A stretch of DNA of 64,000 nt, from assembly GCA_023150615.1 (NCBI GenBank), contig JAKLKO010000006.1, positions 1-64,000 of the forward strand. The letters are read 5' to 3'. Both the position numbers and the translations under genes were made by a program. Positions 34,921 through 43,843 of this stretch are shown one piece after another. The DNA comes from Phycisphaerae bacterium (GTDB taxonomy: Bacteria; Planctomycetota; Phycisphaerae; UBA1845; UTPLA1). Each line of letters begins with the position of its first letter. The first letter of the stretch is position 1. The notes under the pieces are model-generated. The model was not told where the DNA came from. It saw only the letters and a list, made by a program, of their open reading frames with translations, and ran no database searches.

Positions 34921-37698
34921 CTACGGGCAACCTGCCGCCAGGATGCACTCGACGAAGAGTGCGAGGTCGCGGCCGTCGATGAGCTCGTCGAGGTTCAGGT
35001 CGGCAGCGCAGAGTTCGTGCGGCGACGGTTCGCTGGCTTGGACGAGGACCGCGACGAACGGCGTGATGTCAAACGGATCGACAAAGGTGTCGGCGTTCAG
35101 GTCGCCCGGCGTGCAAGGGCACGGCACAAGCTGCGTGCGGAAGGCGCTTCGGCCGTACGTGAATGCCACGAGCGTGTCGTTGTTCTGGAAGTCGAGCGTT
35201 TCGACGACGGTGTGGGCCATGCCGGCGTTGACGGGCAGCCAGTTCGCGCCGCCGTCGGTGCTGGCGAAGACGCCGAGTTCAGTCCCGACGAACAGGTGCT
35301 CCGGGTCGCATGGTCGGACTTCGATCCAGTGCACGGGGATGTCCGGGACTCCGGCAAACGAAACGCCGTCGATGGAAGTCCATAGCGAACCGCCGTTAGT
35401 GGTTCGAAAGATGTGATTTCCGCCGAACGTGGAATAGGTGCAGTATGCGACGTTGGGATCGTCCGGATCGACGTTGACGCTGCTGACCCAGGCGCCGGTC
35501 CGAAGCCCGTGCGCGGACGTGAAGACGGTCCACGTCGGCGTGGCGTCGAGGGCGTTGACGGATTTTGCGACGTAACCGTTGTTGAATCCGAGATAGACGA
35601 CGCCGCCGTTCGACGGCGCGATCCCGATGGCGGAGATCTTGTCGGCGGCGGAGAAATTCGGGCCGACGACCTGCCACGAAGCCGCAGCGTTCAACGTGCG
35701 CCACGGTCGGCTGCCGCCGGTCCACAACACGGCGGGGTTGCTCTGGTCCATTGCGACCGGCGTGATGAACAGCCCATCGGTATCGGTGATCCCGTTGACG
35801 GCGGATTGGAAGGAGTTTCCGCCGTCCGTGGACTTCCGGATGGTCGGGAAGCCCTGGATTTCGATGTAGAGCGTCTGGCTGTCCGTCGGGTCGATGGCCA
35901 CGTAGCCGCCGTCGCCGCCGAAGATCAGGCGCCAGTCGTTCGGGGCGCTCGTCGACAGTCCGCGCGAGGTGCCGTTGTCCTGCGCGCCGCCGACGAACAT
36001 GTCGGCGAGCTTCGCGCTATCGCCGTGGTAGAACTGCGTAACGCCGTAGCCGTTGTTGAGCGACTCCCACGCGATTTCGGGCGGGGGAAATGAGCCCGGA
36101 AAGGGACATTCTTCGAGCGTCGTGGCGGCGCGGGCGTTCTGCGTGCGGAAGAGGCCGCCGTCGTTCGTGACGATCATCGTCTGATTCGTAGTCCCGTTGT
36201 AGCCCGGGTGGAAGACGATGTTGTGCTGATCCGGGCGGATGTACGTCGGCGGGGGCGGGTCGAGCAGATAGTAGAACCAGTATCCGGCCATGCCCCAGTT
36301 CTGCCCGCCGTCGTTCGACCGGTACAGATCGATCCCGCCGAGCCAGACGATGTCGGGGTCGACCGGGTCGACGGCGAGGATGTTGTCGTACCAACCCTGC
36401 GAGTAGATGACCGGGGACGCGACGCAGCCGGTGGCGATCGAGACGTAGGACATCAGCCACGGCCCGAACTCGGTCGAGAAGTCCACGCGCCCGCTGAAGG
36501 AGTTTCCGCCGTCGGTGGATTGATAGACGTTGACGAGTTTCCCGACCGCGCCGCCGAGGCCGTTGTCGGCCATGGCGAGATACAATACATCGTTATTGCT
36601 CGGCGCAAGGGCCAGCGACATGCGGCCCTGATTGATGGGAACGGAATACGCCGCCCAGGAGTTGCCGCCATCGACCGTGCGGTAAAGGCCGTCGCGTTCA
36701 AAGCTGCCGAAGGAGGCGAAGAGTACGTCGGGGTTCCGATCGGCACGAATGACCATGTCGGTGCAGCCGGTGGACGTGTTCCCCGCCGTCGGGGGCGTCG
36801 CGATGTAGCGTGTGTTGCTGAGGACGATCGACCAGGTCTGGCCGGCGTCGGTGCTCCGCCAGACGCCGAAGCGCGTGGCGGCGTAGATCCGGTTCGAGTC
36901 GTTGGGGCTGATGACGATCTTGTTGACGTAATGAAACGCCCCGTCGGGCACACCCGAGACGGTTCCGGCGAGTTGGGACCATGTCGCGCCGGCATCGGTT
37001 GACTTGAAGATCCCCAGTCCGCGGATGAACGCGCTGGAGGTGCCGAAGCCCTCGCCCGTTCCCGCGTAGAGCACGTTTGAGTTGTTGGGGTCCATCGCGA
37101 TCGTGGTGACGGCGAGGTTGAGCATGGAGTCGTCGAGCGACGTCCAGTTCGCGCCCGCGTCGGTGGATTTCCATACGCCGCCGGAGACGCCCCCCGCGTA
37201 GTAGACGTCCGGGTTGTCTGGATCGATCACGAAGGCTCGCGTCCGGCCGCCGACATTCCCCGGACCGATCGACGCCCATCCCAGTACGCCGCCGGGCGGT
37301 GGCGCGCCACGCGCGGGCTCGTTCGCGGCGGCGCGCTGCTTGAGCGACGCCAGTGTGTCGCGCAGATGCTCGCCTGGGTACGCCGTCTGCCCCGGGCCGA
37401 GGCGCTGGGCCATGAAGAACTCCATCGCGAGATCGGGACGATCGAACGGATGCCGTGGACCTTGGGCGAGGGCTTGTGCCTTTCGATTGAGGGCGATTCG
37501 CCCGGCTTGAATGAGGCGTTCGTCGGCCGGCGCGCGCGGACAATCCGCGCTGTTCGAGACCCGGGTCCGAGCGGTCGGGGAACAGGCCGTGACCATCGCC
37601 GAAAGAGCGATGGCAGCGAACCCGGCTGTCCGATGAACGGTTCGGCGAATCGTGGTGGGCTTTTCGCGGGGCGGCGGGGAATGGCGAGAATCGAGCAC
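34921..37698 (-). CDS. Exported BNR/sortilin-type beta-propeller protein with dockerin-like C-terminus
   Basis: 925 residues from GTG 37698, with GGAGGG four bases upstream. The N-terminal segment ends in a lipobox (MVTAC), so it is probably a lipoprotein. The body contains many BNR/Asp-box repeats of the VPS10/sortilin type (GVWKSTDAGANWTSL, GIFKSTDAGATWSQL, GVWRSTDAGQTWSIV, NVYQSTDGGNSFSGR, TIRKSTDGGNSFQSA, GVFASTDGGANWLPV), which fold into a ten-bladed or double propeller. Related proteins occur among secreted glycosidase-like or carbohydrate-binding proteins. The last 60 residues (PGDLNADTFVDPFDITPFV, DLNLDELIDGRDLALFVECI) are a dockerin-like pair. Function unknown. Confidence 0.88.
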   Translation of the reverse strand: MLDSRHSPPPREKPTTIRRTVHRTAGFAAIALSAMVTACSPTARTRVSNSADCPRAPADERLIQAGRIALNRKAQALAQGPRHPFDRPDLAMEFFMAQRLGPGQTAYPGEHLRDTLASLKQRAAANEPARGAPPPGGVLGWASIGPGNVGGRTRAFVIDPDNPDVYYAGGVSGGVWKSTDAGANWTSLDDSMLNLAVTTIAMDPNNSNVLYAGTGEGFGTSSAFIRGLGIFKSTDAGATWSQLAGTVSGVPDGAFHYVNKIVISPNDSNRIYAATRFGVWRSTDAGQTWSIVLSNTRYIATPPTAGNTSTGCTDMVIRADRNPDVLFASFGSFERDGLYRTVDGGNSWAAYSVPINQGRMSLALAPSNNDVLYLAMADNGLGGAVGKLVNVYQSTDGGNSFSGRVDFSTEFGPWLMSYVSIATGCVASPVIYSQGWYDNILAVDPVDPDIVWLGGIDLYRSNDGGQNWGMAGYWFYYLLDPPPPTYIRPDQHNIVFHPGYNGTTNQTMIVTNDGGLFRTQNARAATTLEECPFPGSFPPPEIAWESLNNGYGVTQFYHGDSAKLADMFVGGAQDNGTSRGLSTSAPNDWRLIFGGDGGYVAIDPTDSQTLYIEIQGFPTIRKSTDGGNSFQSAVNGITDTDGLFITPVAMDQSNPAVLWTGGSRPWRTLNAAASWQVVGPNFSAADKISAIGIAPSNGGVVYLGFNNGYVAKSVNALDATPTWTVFTSAHGLRTGAWVSSVNVDPDDPNVAYCTYSTFGGNHIFRTTNGGSLWTSIDGVSFAGVPDIPVHWIEVRPCDPEHLFVGTELGVFASTDGGANWLPVNAGMAHTVVETLDFQNNDTLVAFTYGRSAFRTQLVPCPCTPGDLNADTFVDPFDITPFVAVLVQASEPSPHELCAADLNLDELIDGRDLALFVECILAAGCP

Positions 37699-37715
37699 GG
37701 TGCCCTCCAGATGAC

Positions 37716-37721
37716 ATTATC
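37716..37721 (-). promoter_or_regulatory. -10 box for the BNR/dockerin gene
   Basis: GATAAT on the minus strand (37721 to 37716), 18 bases before the GTG start. The leader would be about 11 bases and consist of little more than the ribosome binding site. Confidence 0.45.
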
Positions 37722-37809
37722 TGATTTCGTGGGGGCGGGTACAAGGCGAATTGGGTCGTGGTAGGGACGCGGACGCCGACGAGTCGTCGTGATGCGCAGT
37801 GCGCCGCAG

Positions 37810-38115
37810 TCAGAGCGTTGCCAGCAGGTCGCTCATCTCCCCAGCGGCGTGTGCGTTGCCGATGGCCTGCGCGCGGGCGATGCCGGTCACAAGGGTCTGG
37901 CGTGCGTCATCGGCGCGGCCGGCGGCGATCAGGGTGCGGGCCTTGTGGTGGTACGCCGCCGTGTAGTCGGGGTCGAGAGTGATGACGCGGTCGAACTGGG
38001 CGACGGCATCGTCGCGCTTCTCGGCCTTGGCCAGTTCCATCGCGAGCGCGAAGTTGAGGAACACGTCGTCGGGTTCGCTTGCGAGGAGCTTACGGATCTG
38101 TTCAACGCTCGGCAT
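37810..38115 (-). CDS. Small TPR protein
   Basis: 101 residues from ATG 38115 with AGAGG upstream. Two to three TPR-like helix pairs (NFALAMELAKAEKRDDAVAQFDRVITLDPDYTAAYHHKARTLIAAGR is the central part, written here as pieces of one repeat pair: LAMELAKAEKRDDAV and AYHHKARTLIAAGR). It is a soluble protein-protein interaction module. It lies directly downstream of the two minus-strand ncRNAs, so read-through past their terminators could transcribe it. Confidence 0.85.
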   Translation of the reverse strand: MPSVEQIRKLLASEPDDVFLNFALAMELAKAEKRDDAVAQFDRVITLDPDYTAAYHHKARTLIAAGRADDARQTLVTGIARAQAIGNAHAAGEMSDLLATL

Positions 38116-38209
38116 GCCGCCGCCTCTGGACGATTGCGCAGGATGCGAGGGCGTGTTTTTCGCCGATTCGGCTCGTTGATTCAAGCGGACAGGCGCCGCG
38201 ATCGGCCGG

Positions 38210-38258
38210 AAAACGCAGAAGCACGCGAGCGCCGAACCGATCGGCCGTCGCGTGCTTC
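38210..38258 (-). terminator. Intrinsic terminator of ncRNA copy A
   Basis: Arms GAAGCACGCGA (38218-38228) and TCGCGTGCTTC (38248-38258), 11 bp, with a further inner hairpin (GCCGA/TCGGC). On the minus strand the stem is followed by TGCG and TTTT (38213-38210). Confidence 0.7.
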
Positions 38259-38350
38259 TTTGTGGCAGTGGCTTCGGCACGGCTCCCGACTGCCTGCCTG
38301 CCGTCTCCACTGCCCTTGTAGACCCGGAATGCGTGCGAATCTTACGCGCG
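38210..38350 (-). ncRNA. Structured ncRNA, copy A of a tandem pair
   Basis: Read on the minus strand from about 38345 to the terminator at 38210. The body contains GGGTCTACA, then GGCAGTGG-AGA-CGGC, a variable loop, GCCG-AAG-CCACTGCC, and the terminator stem. GGCAGTGG pairs with CCACTGCC and CGGC with GCCG, leaving a purine internal loop AGA/AAG. A 27-base stretch starting CGGGTCTACA is identical to copy B at 25 positions. It matches no RNA class that I recognise. The 5' end is estimated. Alternatively it is a leader/riboswitch of the TPR gene 95 bases downstream. Confidence 0.6.
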
Positions 38351-38397
38351 ATTTTTCGGATGGGCGTGAGGGTGCGACGGGGAGACCGGGTCGGTGT

Positions 38398-38447
38398 AAA
38401 AAGAAGCGAAGCGCGAGTGCGCCTGCCTCCTCGGTCACTCGCGCTTC
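38398..38447 (-). terminator. Intrinsic terminator of ncRNA copy B
   Basis: 12-bp stem GAAGCGCGAGTG / CACTCGCGCTTC (38408-38419 with 38436-38447). On the minus strand it is followed by GCTTC and TTTTT (38402-38398). It is a textbook Rho-independent terminator and sets the strand of the ncRNA. Confidence 0.8.
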
Positions 38448-38545
38448 GGCTCAAAACAGTGGTTTCGGCGTGTCTCCCGCTAATCCCTAGCCGTCTCCAC
38501 CGCCCCTGTAGACCCGAAATCCCGGCGGACCTTACACCTCAATTT
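38398..38545 (-). ncRNA. Structured ncRNA, copy B of a tandem pair
   Basis: Minus-strand RNA from about 38540 to 38398, 190 bases upstream of copy A and built in the same way: GGGTCTACA, GGCGGTGG-AGA-CGGC, a variable part with a short GCTA/TAGC hairpin, GCCG-AAA-CCACTG, terminator. In the main helix the A-T pair of copy A (CAGTGG/CCACTG) is a G-U pair here (CGGTGG/CCACTG), which keeps the pairing. Its region 38483-38497 has a 15-base perfect complement at 43863-43877 in the transcribed sense of the FG-GAP leader. The 5' end and promoter are not defined. The remaining gap to 38619 holds an AT-rich block with TGTAAATAA. Confidence 0.6.
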
Positions 38546-38619
38546 CAGATTCCGCGCCGATTTCTCTTAACTAGCTGTAAATAAACGTGTTATGTTTCGC
38601 GTCGCCGCGGCCGTTCGGC

Positions 38620-40722
38620 TCAGATCGGAAAGACGATTGCGTTTACGAAGGCCGAAATGTCCAGCCCGTCTGGCTGGCCGGACTGGTCGATGTCGCTGCG
38701 GGCGACGTGATCGGAGTCGAGGTCGAGGCCGAGCAGGACGTCGATGAAGAGGGCGAGATCGGACGTATCGACGTCGCCGTCGGTGTCGAGGTCGCCGGGG
38801 GGCGTCTTGATGAGCGTGAAGGTGTCGGTGATCGCGCCATCGGAGCGGACGTTTCGAAGCGAGGCGACGTTTCCGTCGATGGTCAGGAGGCACGAACCGA
38901 ACGCGATCTCGCTGACGCACATGAGCGGATGCGTACCCGTTCCGCCGAGCGATGCGCCGCCGTGCCCGGCGACGACGTAGACCGCGCCGGCGTGCGAGGC
39001 GAGGTCGATCGGCTTGAGGTAGGCCCCGTTTTCGGCCGGCCGGCCATTGCCGGGGTCGACGATGTGTCCGGCGGCGGTCGTGGGCGTGTCGTACGCGCCA
39101 TCGACGAGGTAGGAGCGTTCGTAGATGTGGGAATGTCCTGTGAGGACGAGATCGACGCCGCCGGCTTCGAGGATCGGCAGGACGTATTGTCGCATGTCGC
39201 GCATGCGTCCGCCGGAGTCGGCGACGTTGTCCGAGTCGTGCGTGCCCTTGCTGTAGGGCGGGTGGTGCCAGAACGCGATGAGCCATCGCTGGTCGGTGGC
39301 GGCGATGTCGCTGGCGAGCCAGGTGAGCATGGCCGAGCCGGGCGTGCGCGAGGAGTGATGCGAGTCGAGGCAGATGAAGTGCGCGTTGGCGAAATCGAAG
39401 GAGTAGTACGCCTCCGTGCCTGAGGGCAGGCCGCCGGCCTGTCCGGCCGCGGGGAGGACGTAGCTCTGGAAGTAGGGGCCGGATTGGGTGCTTGAGAACG
39501 ACGAGGCGCCCTCGTGATTGCCGAGGCTCGGCCAGCAGACGGTGTGGCGAAGGACGGAGGCGTACGGGGCGAAGAAGCGATTCGTGAACTCGAGGTCGGT
39601 TCCGCTGTCGTACGCCATGTCGCCGACGTGAATGAAGAGCTCGGGCGGCGACGCGGCGCTGGCGGCGAGCATGGCGTCGCGGACGGCGGCCTGGTTGGCA
39701 TCGCCGGTCCCGGAATCACCGAGGATCCAGGCGGTCCATTCGGTGGCCGTTCCGGTGGATGGCGACGTTGCGAAATAGTGGTTTGCATCGCCGCCGCCGA
39801 GGACGGTGTCGGCGGTTCCGAAGTCGTAGAAGTACGTCGTGTCGGGGTCGAGGCTCGTGATTGTGACGACGTGGTCGACCGTCGGCGTGTTTTCGACGAC
39901 GGATTGATCGAGCTGCGTCGGCGTGGGTCCGTAACGGACGCGGCTGCTCGTGGCGAAGTCGGTGCGCCAGACGATCGTCATCGATGTGGGCGATCCGGAT
40001 TGCAGATACGGCTGCCGGATCAGGGTCGGCGCGGGCGGTCCGGCGTCATACGTGATCTCGAGATTCGGCCGCAGCGGCGGATTCGTCAGGTATTCGCTGG
40101 TGTAGATGTCGACACCGTCGACGCCGGTGGGCATGACGATCCAGCCGAGGTTCGCAGTCGGGTTTGCCGACCACGCGGCGATGCTCGGTGTCACGTTGAC
40201 GACCTGCGTGCCGCCGGTTCCGGGGGCATAAGCGACCTGTGCGCCGACCTCCGAAGGTTGAACGCCCGGCGTGCCGCCGAAATTGTTCCACGAGACGGAT
40301 TCGTACCAGCCGACGAGGACCTCGTGGATGAGGCCGTAGTGGCCGGTATCGTACACGGCGTACGTCAGAGTCGCCGAGGTGATCTGGGCGCCGACCGGGA
40401 CCTGTCCGGGTCCGTTTCCGAAGATGTTGTCGAAGCGGATGAGGAGCATCTTGACCATGCCGGAGTTCGACGGGTCATCCGCGTCCCAGCCGAGGACGGT
40501 CGCGCCGCCACCGCCGGACGTCGGGAAGGCCTGCGAGACGACGGCGTCCTGCGTTCCGACGTAGCCGTTAAGCCCTTCCTGAAACGTCGCGGTCGCGCCG
40601 TGCGCCGTCGCGCCGATCGCGATGGCCATTGCGAGGGCGATTCGTGCCGTGACCCCGGCTTGCTGGACCGCCGGACCTGATCTCGCCGCGGGACGGCGCG
40701 GTTCATGGTTCGCGGTGCGCAT
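38620..40722 (-). CDS. Exported purple-acid-phosphatase-like metallophosphoesterase with DNRLRE-like and dockerin-like modules
   Basis: 700 residues from ATG 40722 with GAGGAGAGG upstream. Signal peptide about 20-42 (IALAMAIAIGATAHG). Residues about 45-235 resemble a DNRLRE beta-sandwich (TFQEGLNGYVGTQDAVVSQ). A fibronectin III-like domain follows (LIRQPYLQSGSPTSMTIVWRT to TTYFYDFGTAD), then the calcineurin-like phosphatase with metal motifs GDSGTGD, HVGDMAYD, LGNHE, FWHHPPY and GHSHIYER, as in purple acid phosphatases. The C-terminal 55 residues (PGDLDTDGDVDTSDLALFID, SDIDQSGQPDGLDISAFV) are dockerin-like. It probably hydrolyses phosphate esters outside the cell. The ATG lies within the last 20 bases of the upstream TPR gene, so translation is coupled. 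Confidence 0.92.
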   Translation of the reverse strand: MRTANHEPRRPAARSGPAVQQAGVTARIALAMAIAIGATAHGATATFQEGLNGYVGTQDAVVSQAFPTSGGGGATVLGWDADDPSNSGMVKMLLIRFDNIFGNGPGQVPVGAQITSATLTYAVYDTGHYGLIHEVLVGWYESVSWNNFGGTPGVQPSEVGAQVAYAPGTGGTQVVNVTPSIAAWSANPTANLGWIVMPTGVDGVDIYTSEYLTNPPLRPNLEITYDAGPPAPTLIRQPYLQSGSPTSMTIVWRTDFATSSRVRYGPTPTQLDQSVVENTPTVDHVVTITSLDPDTTYFYDFGTADTVLGGGDANHYFATSPSTGTATEWTAWILGDSGTGDANQAAVRDAMLAASAASPPELFIHVGDMAYDSGTDLEFTNRFFAPYASVLRHTVCWPSLGNHEGASSFSSTQSGPYFQSYVLPAAGQAGGLPSGTEAYYSFDFANAHFICLDSHHSSRTPGSAMLTWLASDIAATDQRWLIAFWHHPPYSKGTHDSDNVADSGGRMRDMRQYVLPILEAGGVDLVLTGHSHIYERSYLVDGAYDTPTTAAGHIVDPGNGRPAENGAYLKPIDLASHAGAVYVVAGHGGASLGGTGTHPLMCVSEIAFGSCLLTIDGNVASLRNVRSDGAITDTFTLIKTPPGDLDTDGDVDTSDLALFIDVLLGLDLDSDHVARSDIDQSGQPDGLDISAFVNAIVFPI

Positions 40723-41641
40723 GGTCCTCTCCTCGCACGTGCGCCGATTCGACGCCCGGGTTTTCCGCGGACGATGGTTGGCGGTGTGCTGCGATGAGGC
40801 GTTCGGCCGCTGCCTCGTCCGCTGTCGCTTCGTGCGTTCGGCCGAGGGCGCGATAGACCGTGGCTCGTTCACGCAGGTTCACGGCTGTTGGGCGCCGCAC
40901 GAGGGCGCGTTCGGCCTCAACGAGCGCTGATTGCAGCGCGGTGTGGGCGGCGTCGGCATGCCCCATTGCGGTGAGCACCTCGGCACGGAGCACGAGCCAC
41001 CGCGTCCGCACGCGTGCGGGCCTCGATGCTGCGTCGATGCACCGCAGGGCCGAGTCGAAGCAGCGCCGACGGAGTTCGAGCCGGACCAGGCGTTCGGCGA
41101 GAACGCTCGCCGAGGTCGTCGCGATTCCCTCGCGATAGCCGGCCGCGGCCTCGTCCAGTCGGCTGAGTCGTTCGAGTAGTTCTCCGCGGTCGAGGAAGTA
41201 CTGCGGATCGGGCCGCAATTCGATCGCGCGGGTCAGGTCGTCGATTGCAGCGTCCAATTCGCCTCGCCGCGCGTGGACTTGGGCGCTGGTCGCGAATGCG
41301 ATGGCGTTCGGGCCCTTGATCGCCACACATCGGGTCAGCTCGGCGAGGGCCTCCGAGTCGGCCCCCAACTCGGCGAGCGTCAAGCCGCGTTGCAGCGCCA
41401 ATCCGGGGCAGGTTGGATCGAGGGCGCGGGCGGCCTCGAGATCGAGGAACGCGCCCTTCAGGTCACCGGCCAGGCGTTTCCATTCAGCGCGCAAGACGAG
41501 CAGGTCCGGTCGGTTCGGCGACTGTTCCAACCGGCGCGTCGCGCGGTCGATCTCGTGATGAGGGCCGGGATGCGCCATTGCCGGAACGGTCGCGACGAGC
41601 GCGAGCGACGCGAAGGCGAAGCGGGCGTACCAACCGTTCAT
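40703..41641 (-). CDS. Exported TPR protein paired with the phosphatase
   Basis: 312 residues with a signal peptide (about 8-23, ending AMA). About six TPR-like repeats follow (RPDLLVLRAEWKRLAGDLKGA, LALQRGLTLAELGADSEAL, AFATSAQVHARRGELDAAID, PQYFLDRGELLERLSRLDEA). The stop overlaps the phosphatase start by 20 bases. The pairing suggests that the TPR protein assists the phosphatase, for example as a scaffold in the periplasm; this is inference. Confidence 0.88.
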   Translation of the reverse strand: MNGWYARFAFASLALVATVPAMAHPGPHHEIDRATRRLEQSPNRPDLLVLRAEWKRLAGDLKGAFLDLEAARALDPTCPGLALQRGLTLAELGADSEALAELTRCVAIKGPNAIAFATSAQVHARRGELDAAIDDLTRAIELRPDPQYFLDRGELLERLSRLDEAAAGYREGIATTSASVLAERLVRLELRRRCFDSALRCIDAASRPARVRTRWLVLRAEVLTAMGHADAAHTALQSALVEAERALVRRPTAVNLRERATVYRALGRTHEATADEAAAERLIAAHRQPSSAENPGVESAHVRGEDHAHREP

Positions 41642-41665
41642 ATCGCTCAGTCCCCGGCCGGTTTT

Positions 41666-43480
41666 CTACGGCTCGTCCGCAAGCACCGGAAGCGGCAATC
41701 CGATCTGCCGGAACGTGTCTTCGTACTGGTCGGCGAGATAGTCACGGCGCGGTCCGCCGTGGATATGGTCCCAGGGGAGGATCTCACCGCGCGGCCGTTC
41801 GCGGTGGGCGTACCAGTCCGGGTCGAGGCCGGTTTCATCGAACGCGCGGCGCCAGAGATCGAAATCGAAACACTCGTCCCAGCCGTCGAATCGCGCGCCG
41901 TGCCGCCAGGCGGTCTCGATGGCGGCCGAGAGGCGCCGATCGCCGCGTGCGAAGACGGCTTCGAGGATGGATCGCTCGACGCCGTGTGTCTTGATGCGGA
42001 CGGCCCGTCCGCGTCGCGAGCGGCTGAGGTCGGCGAGCACGCGGCGGGCGCGCTCGAAGTACTCGCGGCGCGGTTGCGCGGCCCACTGGAACGGCGTAAA
42101 GGGCTTCGGCACGAGCCAACTGACGGCGGAGTGGATTTCGGCCGGGCCTTTGCCGATTTCGCGCCGCAGCTCGCTCATCGTGACGCTGAGTTCGTGAATG
42201 CCGCGGATGTCGTCGTCAGACTCGCCGGGGAAGCCGACCATGAAGTAGACCTTCACGCGTCGCCAGCCGGCCTTGTAGGCCTCGCGGAGTCCGTCCATCA
42301 GGTTGCCGTCGGTGACTTTCTTGCGGATGGCGGCGCGCATGCGGTCGCGTGCGGCCTCGGCGGCGATCGTCAGGCCGGACTTGCGGACCGAGTTCGCCAT
42401 CCAGGGGATATGCTGGAGCATTTTGTCGATTCGCAGCGACGGCATCGAGATGTTGACGTGCCGTGAGGCGAAGCGGGCGTTGACGCGCTCGGCCAGTTCG
42501 TGCAGGTTCGGGTAGTCGGCGGTGGAGAGGCTGAGCAGGCCGATTTCCTCGTGACCGGTCGCCCAGTAGGCCTCCTCGGCAATCTCGAGGATTCGGTCGA
42601 CGGATCGCAGTCCGACGGGGCGCTTGGTGTACCCGGCGTGGCAGAAGCGGCAGCGTTGCGGACAGCCGCGCATGATCTCGATGCTGATGCGGTCGTGCAC
42701 GACCTCGACGTACGGGACGAGGGGGCGTACCGGAAACGGCGCGTGCTCGAAGGCGTGCGTCTGGCAGCGCTCGATGGTTGCTGGCAGGCCGTTGCAGCGC
42801 GGCATGACGGCGTCGATCGACCCATCGGCGCAGTAGCGGACGTCGTACAGCGCGGGGGCGTAAATCCACGGGAACGATCGCGCCATGACCTCGATCATGT
42901 CGCGACGGCGGACGCCACTCGCCTTCAGCTCGGCGTACCGCTGGAGGATCGCGGCCATCGATTCCTCGCCGTCTCCGATGACGACGAGGTCGACGAAGTC
43001 GGCGACCGGCTCGGGATTGTCGGCCTGCGGTCCGCCCGCGAGGACCAGCGGGTGTCGATCGTCGCGGTCGGCGCTGCGCAACGGAATCCCGGCGAGGTCG
43101 AGGAGCGTGAGCAGGTTCGTGAAACCCATCTCGTACTGGAGCGAGACGGCCAGGATGTCGGCATCGGCGACGGGCTGCCGCGTGTCCCAGGTAAACAGTG
43201 GGATGCGGCGGTCGCGCATGACCTGCTCGGCGTCGATCCAGGGGCAGTAGACGCGTTCAGCGCAGACGCCCGGCGTGTGGTTGCAGAGCCAGTAGATGAT
43301 CTGGCAGCCGAGGTGCGACATACCGATGCGATAGGCGTCGGGGAACGCGACGGCGACGCGGACGATTGCGGCGTGCCAGTCGCCGGGCCGGGCGAGCTGG
43401 TTGAATTCGCCGCCGATGTACTGTCCGGGCTGCTGGACGTACGGCAGGAGTTCGCGGCTGACACGATCTTTGAGGGACAT
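41666..43480 (-). CDS. TIGR03960-type B12-binding radical SAM protein
   Basis: 604 residues. N-terminal cobalamin-binding-like region (about 35-200: VAVAFPDAYRIGMSHLGCQII, LVLAGGPQADNPEPVADF, VIGDGEES), radical SAM core with C273, C277 and C280 (CPQRCRFC), and a C-terminal part (SWLVPKPFTPFQWAAQ, ILPWDHIHGG) typical of the TIGR03960 family. This protein usually sits beside or is fused to a DUF2344/TIGR03936 protein; here neither neighbour is one. The reaction is unknown; links to tRNA or ribosome-associated methylthiolation have been guessed only from relatives. It lies 25 bases upstream of the TPR gene. Confidence 0.92.
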   Translation of the reverse strand: MSLKDRVSRELLPYVQQPGQYIGGEFNQLARPGDWHAAIVRVAVAFPDAYRIGMSHLGCQIIYWLCNHTPGVCAERVYCPWIDAEQVMRDRRIPLFTWDTRQPVADADILAVSLQYEMGFTNLLTLLDLAGIPLRSADRDDRHPLVLAGGPQADNPEPVADFVDLVVIGDGEESMAAILQRYAELKASGVRRRDMIEVMARSFPWIYAPALYDVRYCADGSIDAVMPRCNGLPATIERCQTHAFEHAPFPVRPLVPYVEVVHDRISIEIMRGCPQRCRFCHAGYTKRPVGLRSVDRILEIAEEAYWATGHEEIGLLSLSTADYPNLHELAERVNARFASRHVNISMPSLRIDKMLQHIPWMANSVRKSGLTIAAEAARDRMRAAIRKKVTDGNLMDGLREAYKAGWRRVKVYFMVGFPGESDDDIRGIHELSVTMSELRREIGKGPAEIHSAVSWLVPKPFTPFQWAAQPRREYFERARRVLADLSRSRRGRAVRIKTHGVERSILEAVFARGDRRLSAAIETAWRHGARFDGWDECFDFDLWRRAFDETGLDPDWYAHRERPRGEILPWDHIHGGPRRDYLADQYEDTFRQIGLPLPVLADEP

Positions 43481-43688
43481 GAGGGCCCTGCGCCGCGTTG
43501 GCGGCTGCCTTCCGGACCGGTGTTCGAGCGTCGTCAGCGGTACTTTAACCGATTGCAGACGGCTTTTCTGCAGAGGTTCGCGCGAGGGGTCGGACCCGGC
43601 GCACCCGGGTCAGGCGCAAAACCTGCCGGTACGGGATCGCGATTCCGCTAAGCCCCTCGCAATGGCCGATTTGGGAAGTATGGCCGCC

Positions 43689-43717
43689 TTGACACCACCC
43701 GGGGCCCGGGATAGCAT
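43689..43717 (+). promoter_or_regulatory. Sigma-70-type promoter upstream of the FG-GAP operon
   Basis: Perfect -35 TTGACA (43689-43694), exactly 17 bases, and TAGCAT (43712-43717). If used, the FG-GAP mRNA has an untranslated leader of about 400 bases. Confidence 0.55.
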
Positions 43718-43843
43718 GTTATGCGGGCTGACGGGTCCTCGCATCGGATGCGGGGAACAGGGCAGCGCAGCATTCGGGTGGCCAGGGATGGCCGGTGCGA
43801 ATGTGAGGGCGCGGCCGCGGATCAGCCCGCGAGATACGTCTCC

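Noticed and set aside
38398-38545. Glycine riboswitch, because of GGGAGAC and CGCCGAA in ncRNA copy B
   Set aside because: The order and spacing of the glycine aptamer elements are not met, and the downstream gene is a TPR protein, not a glycine gene.
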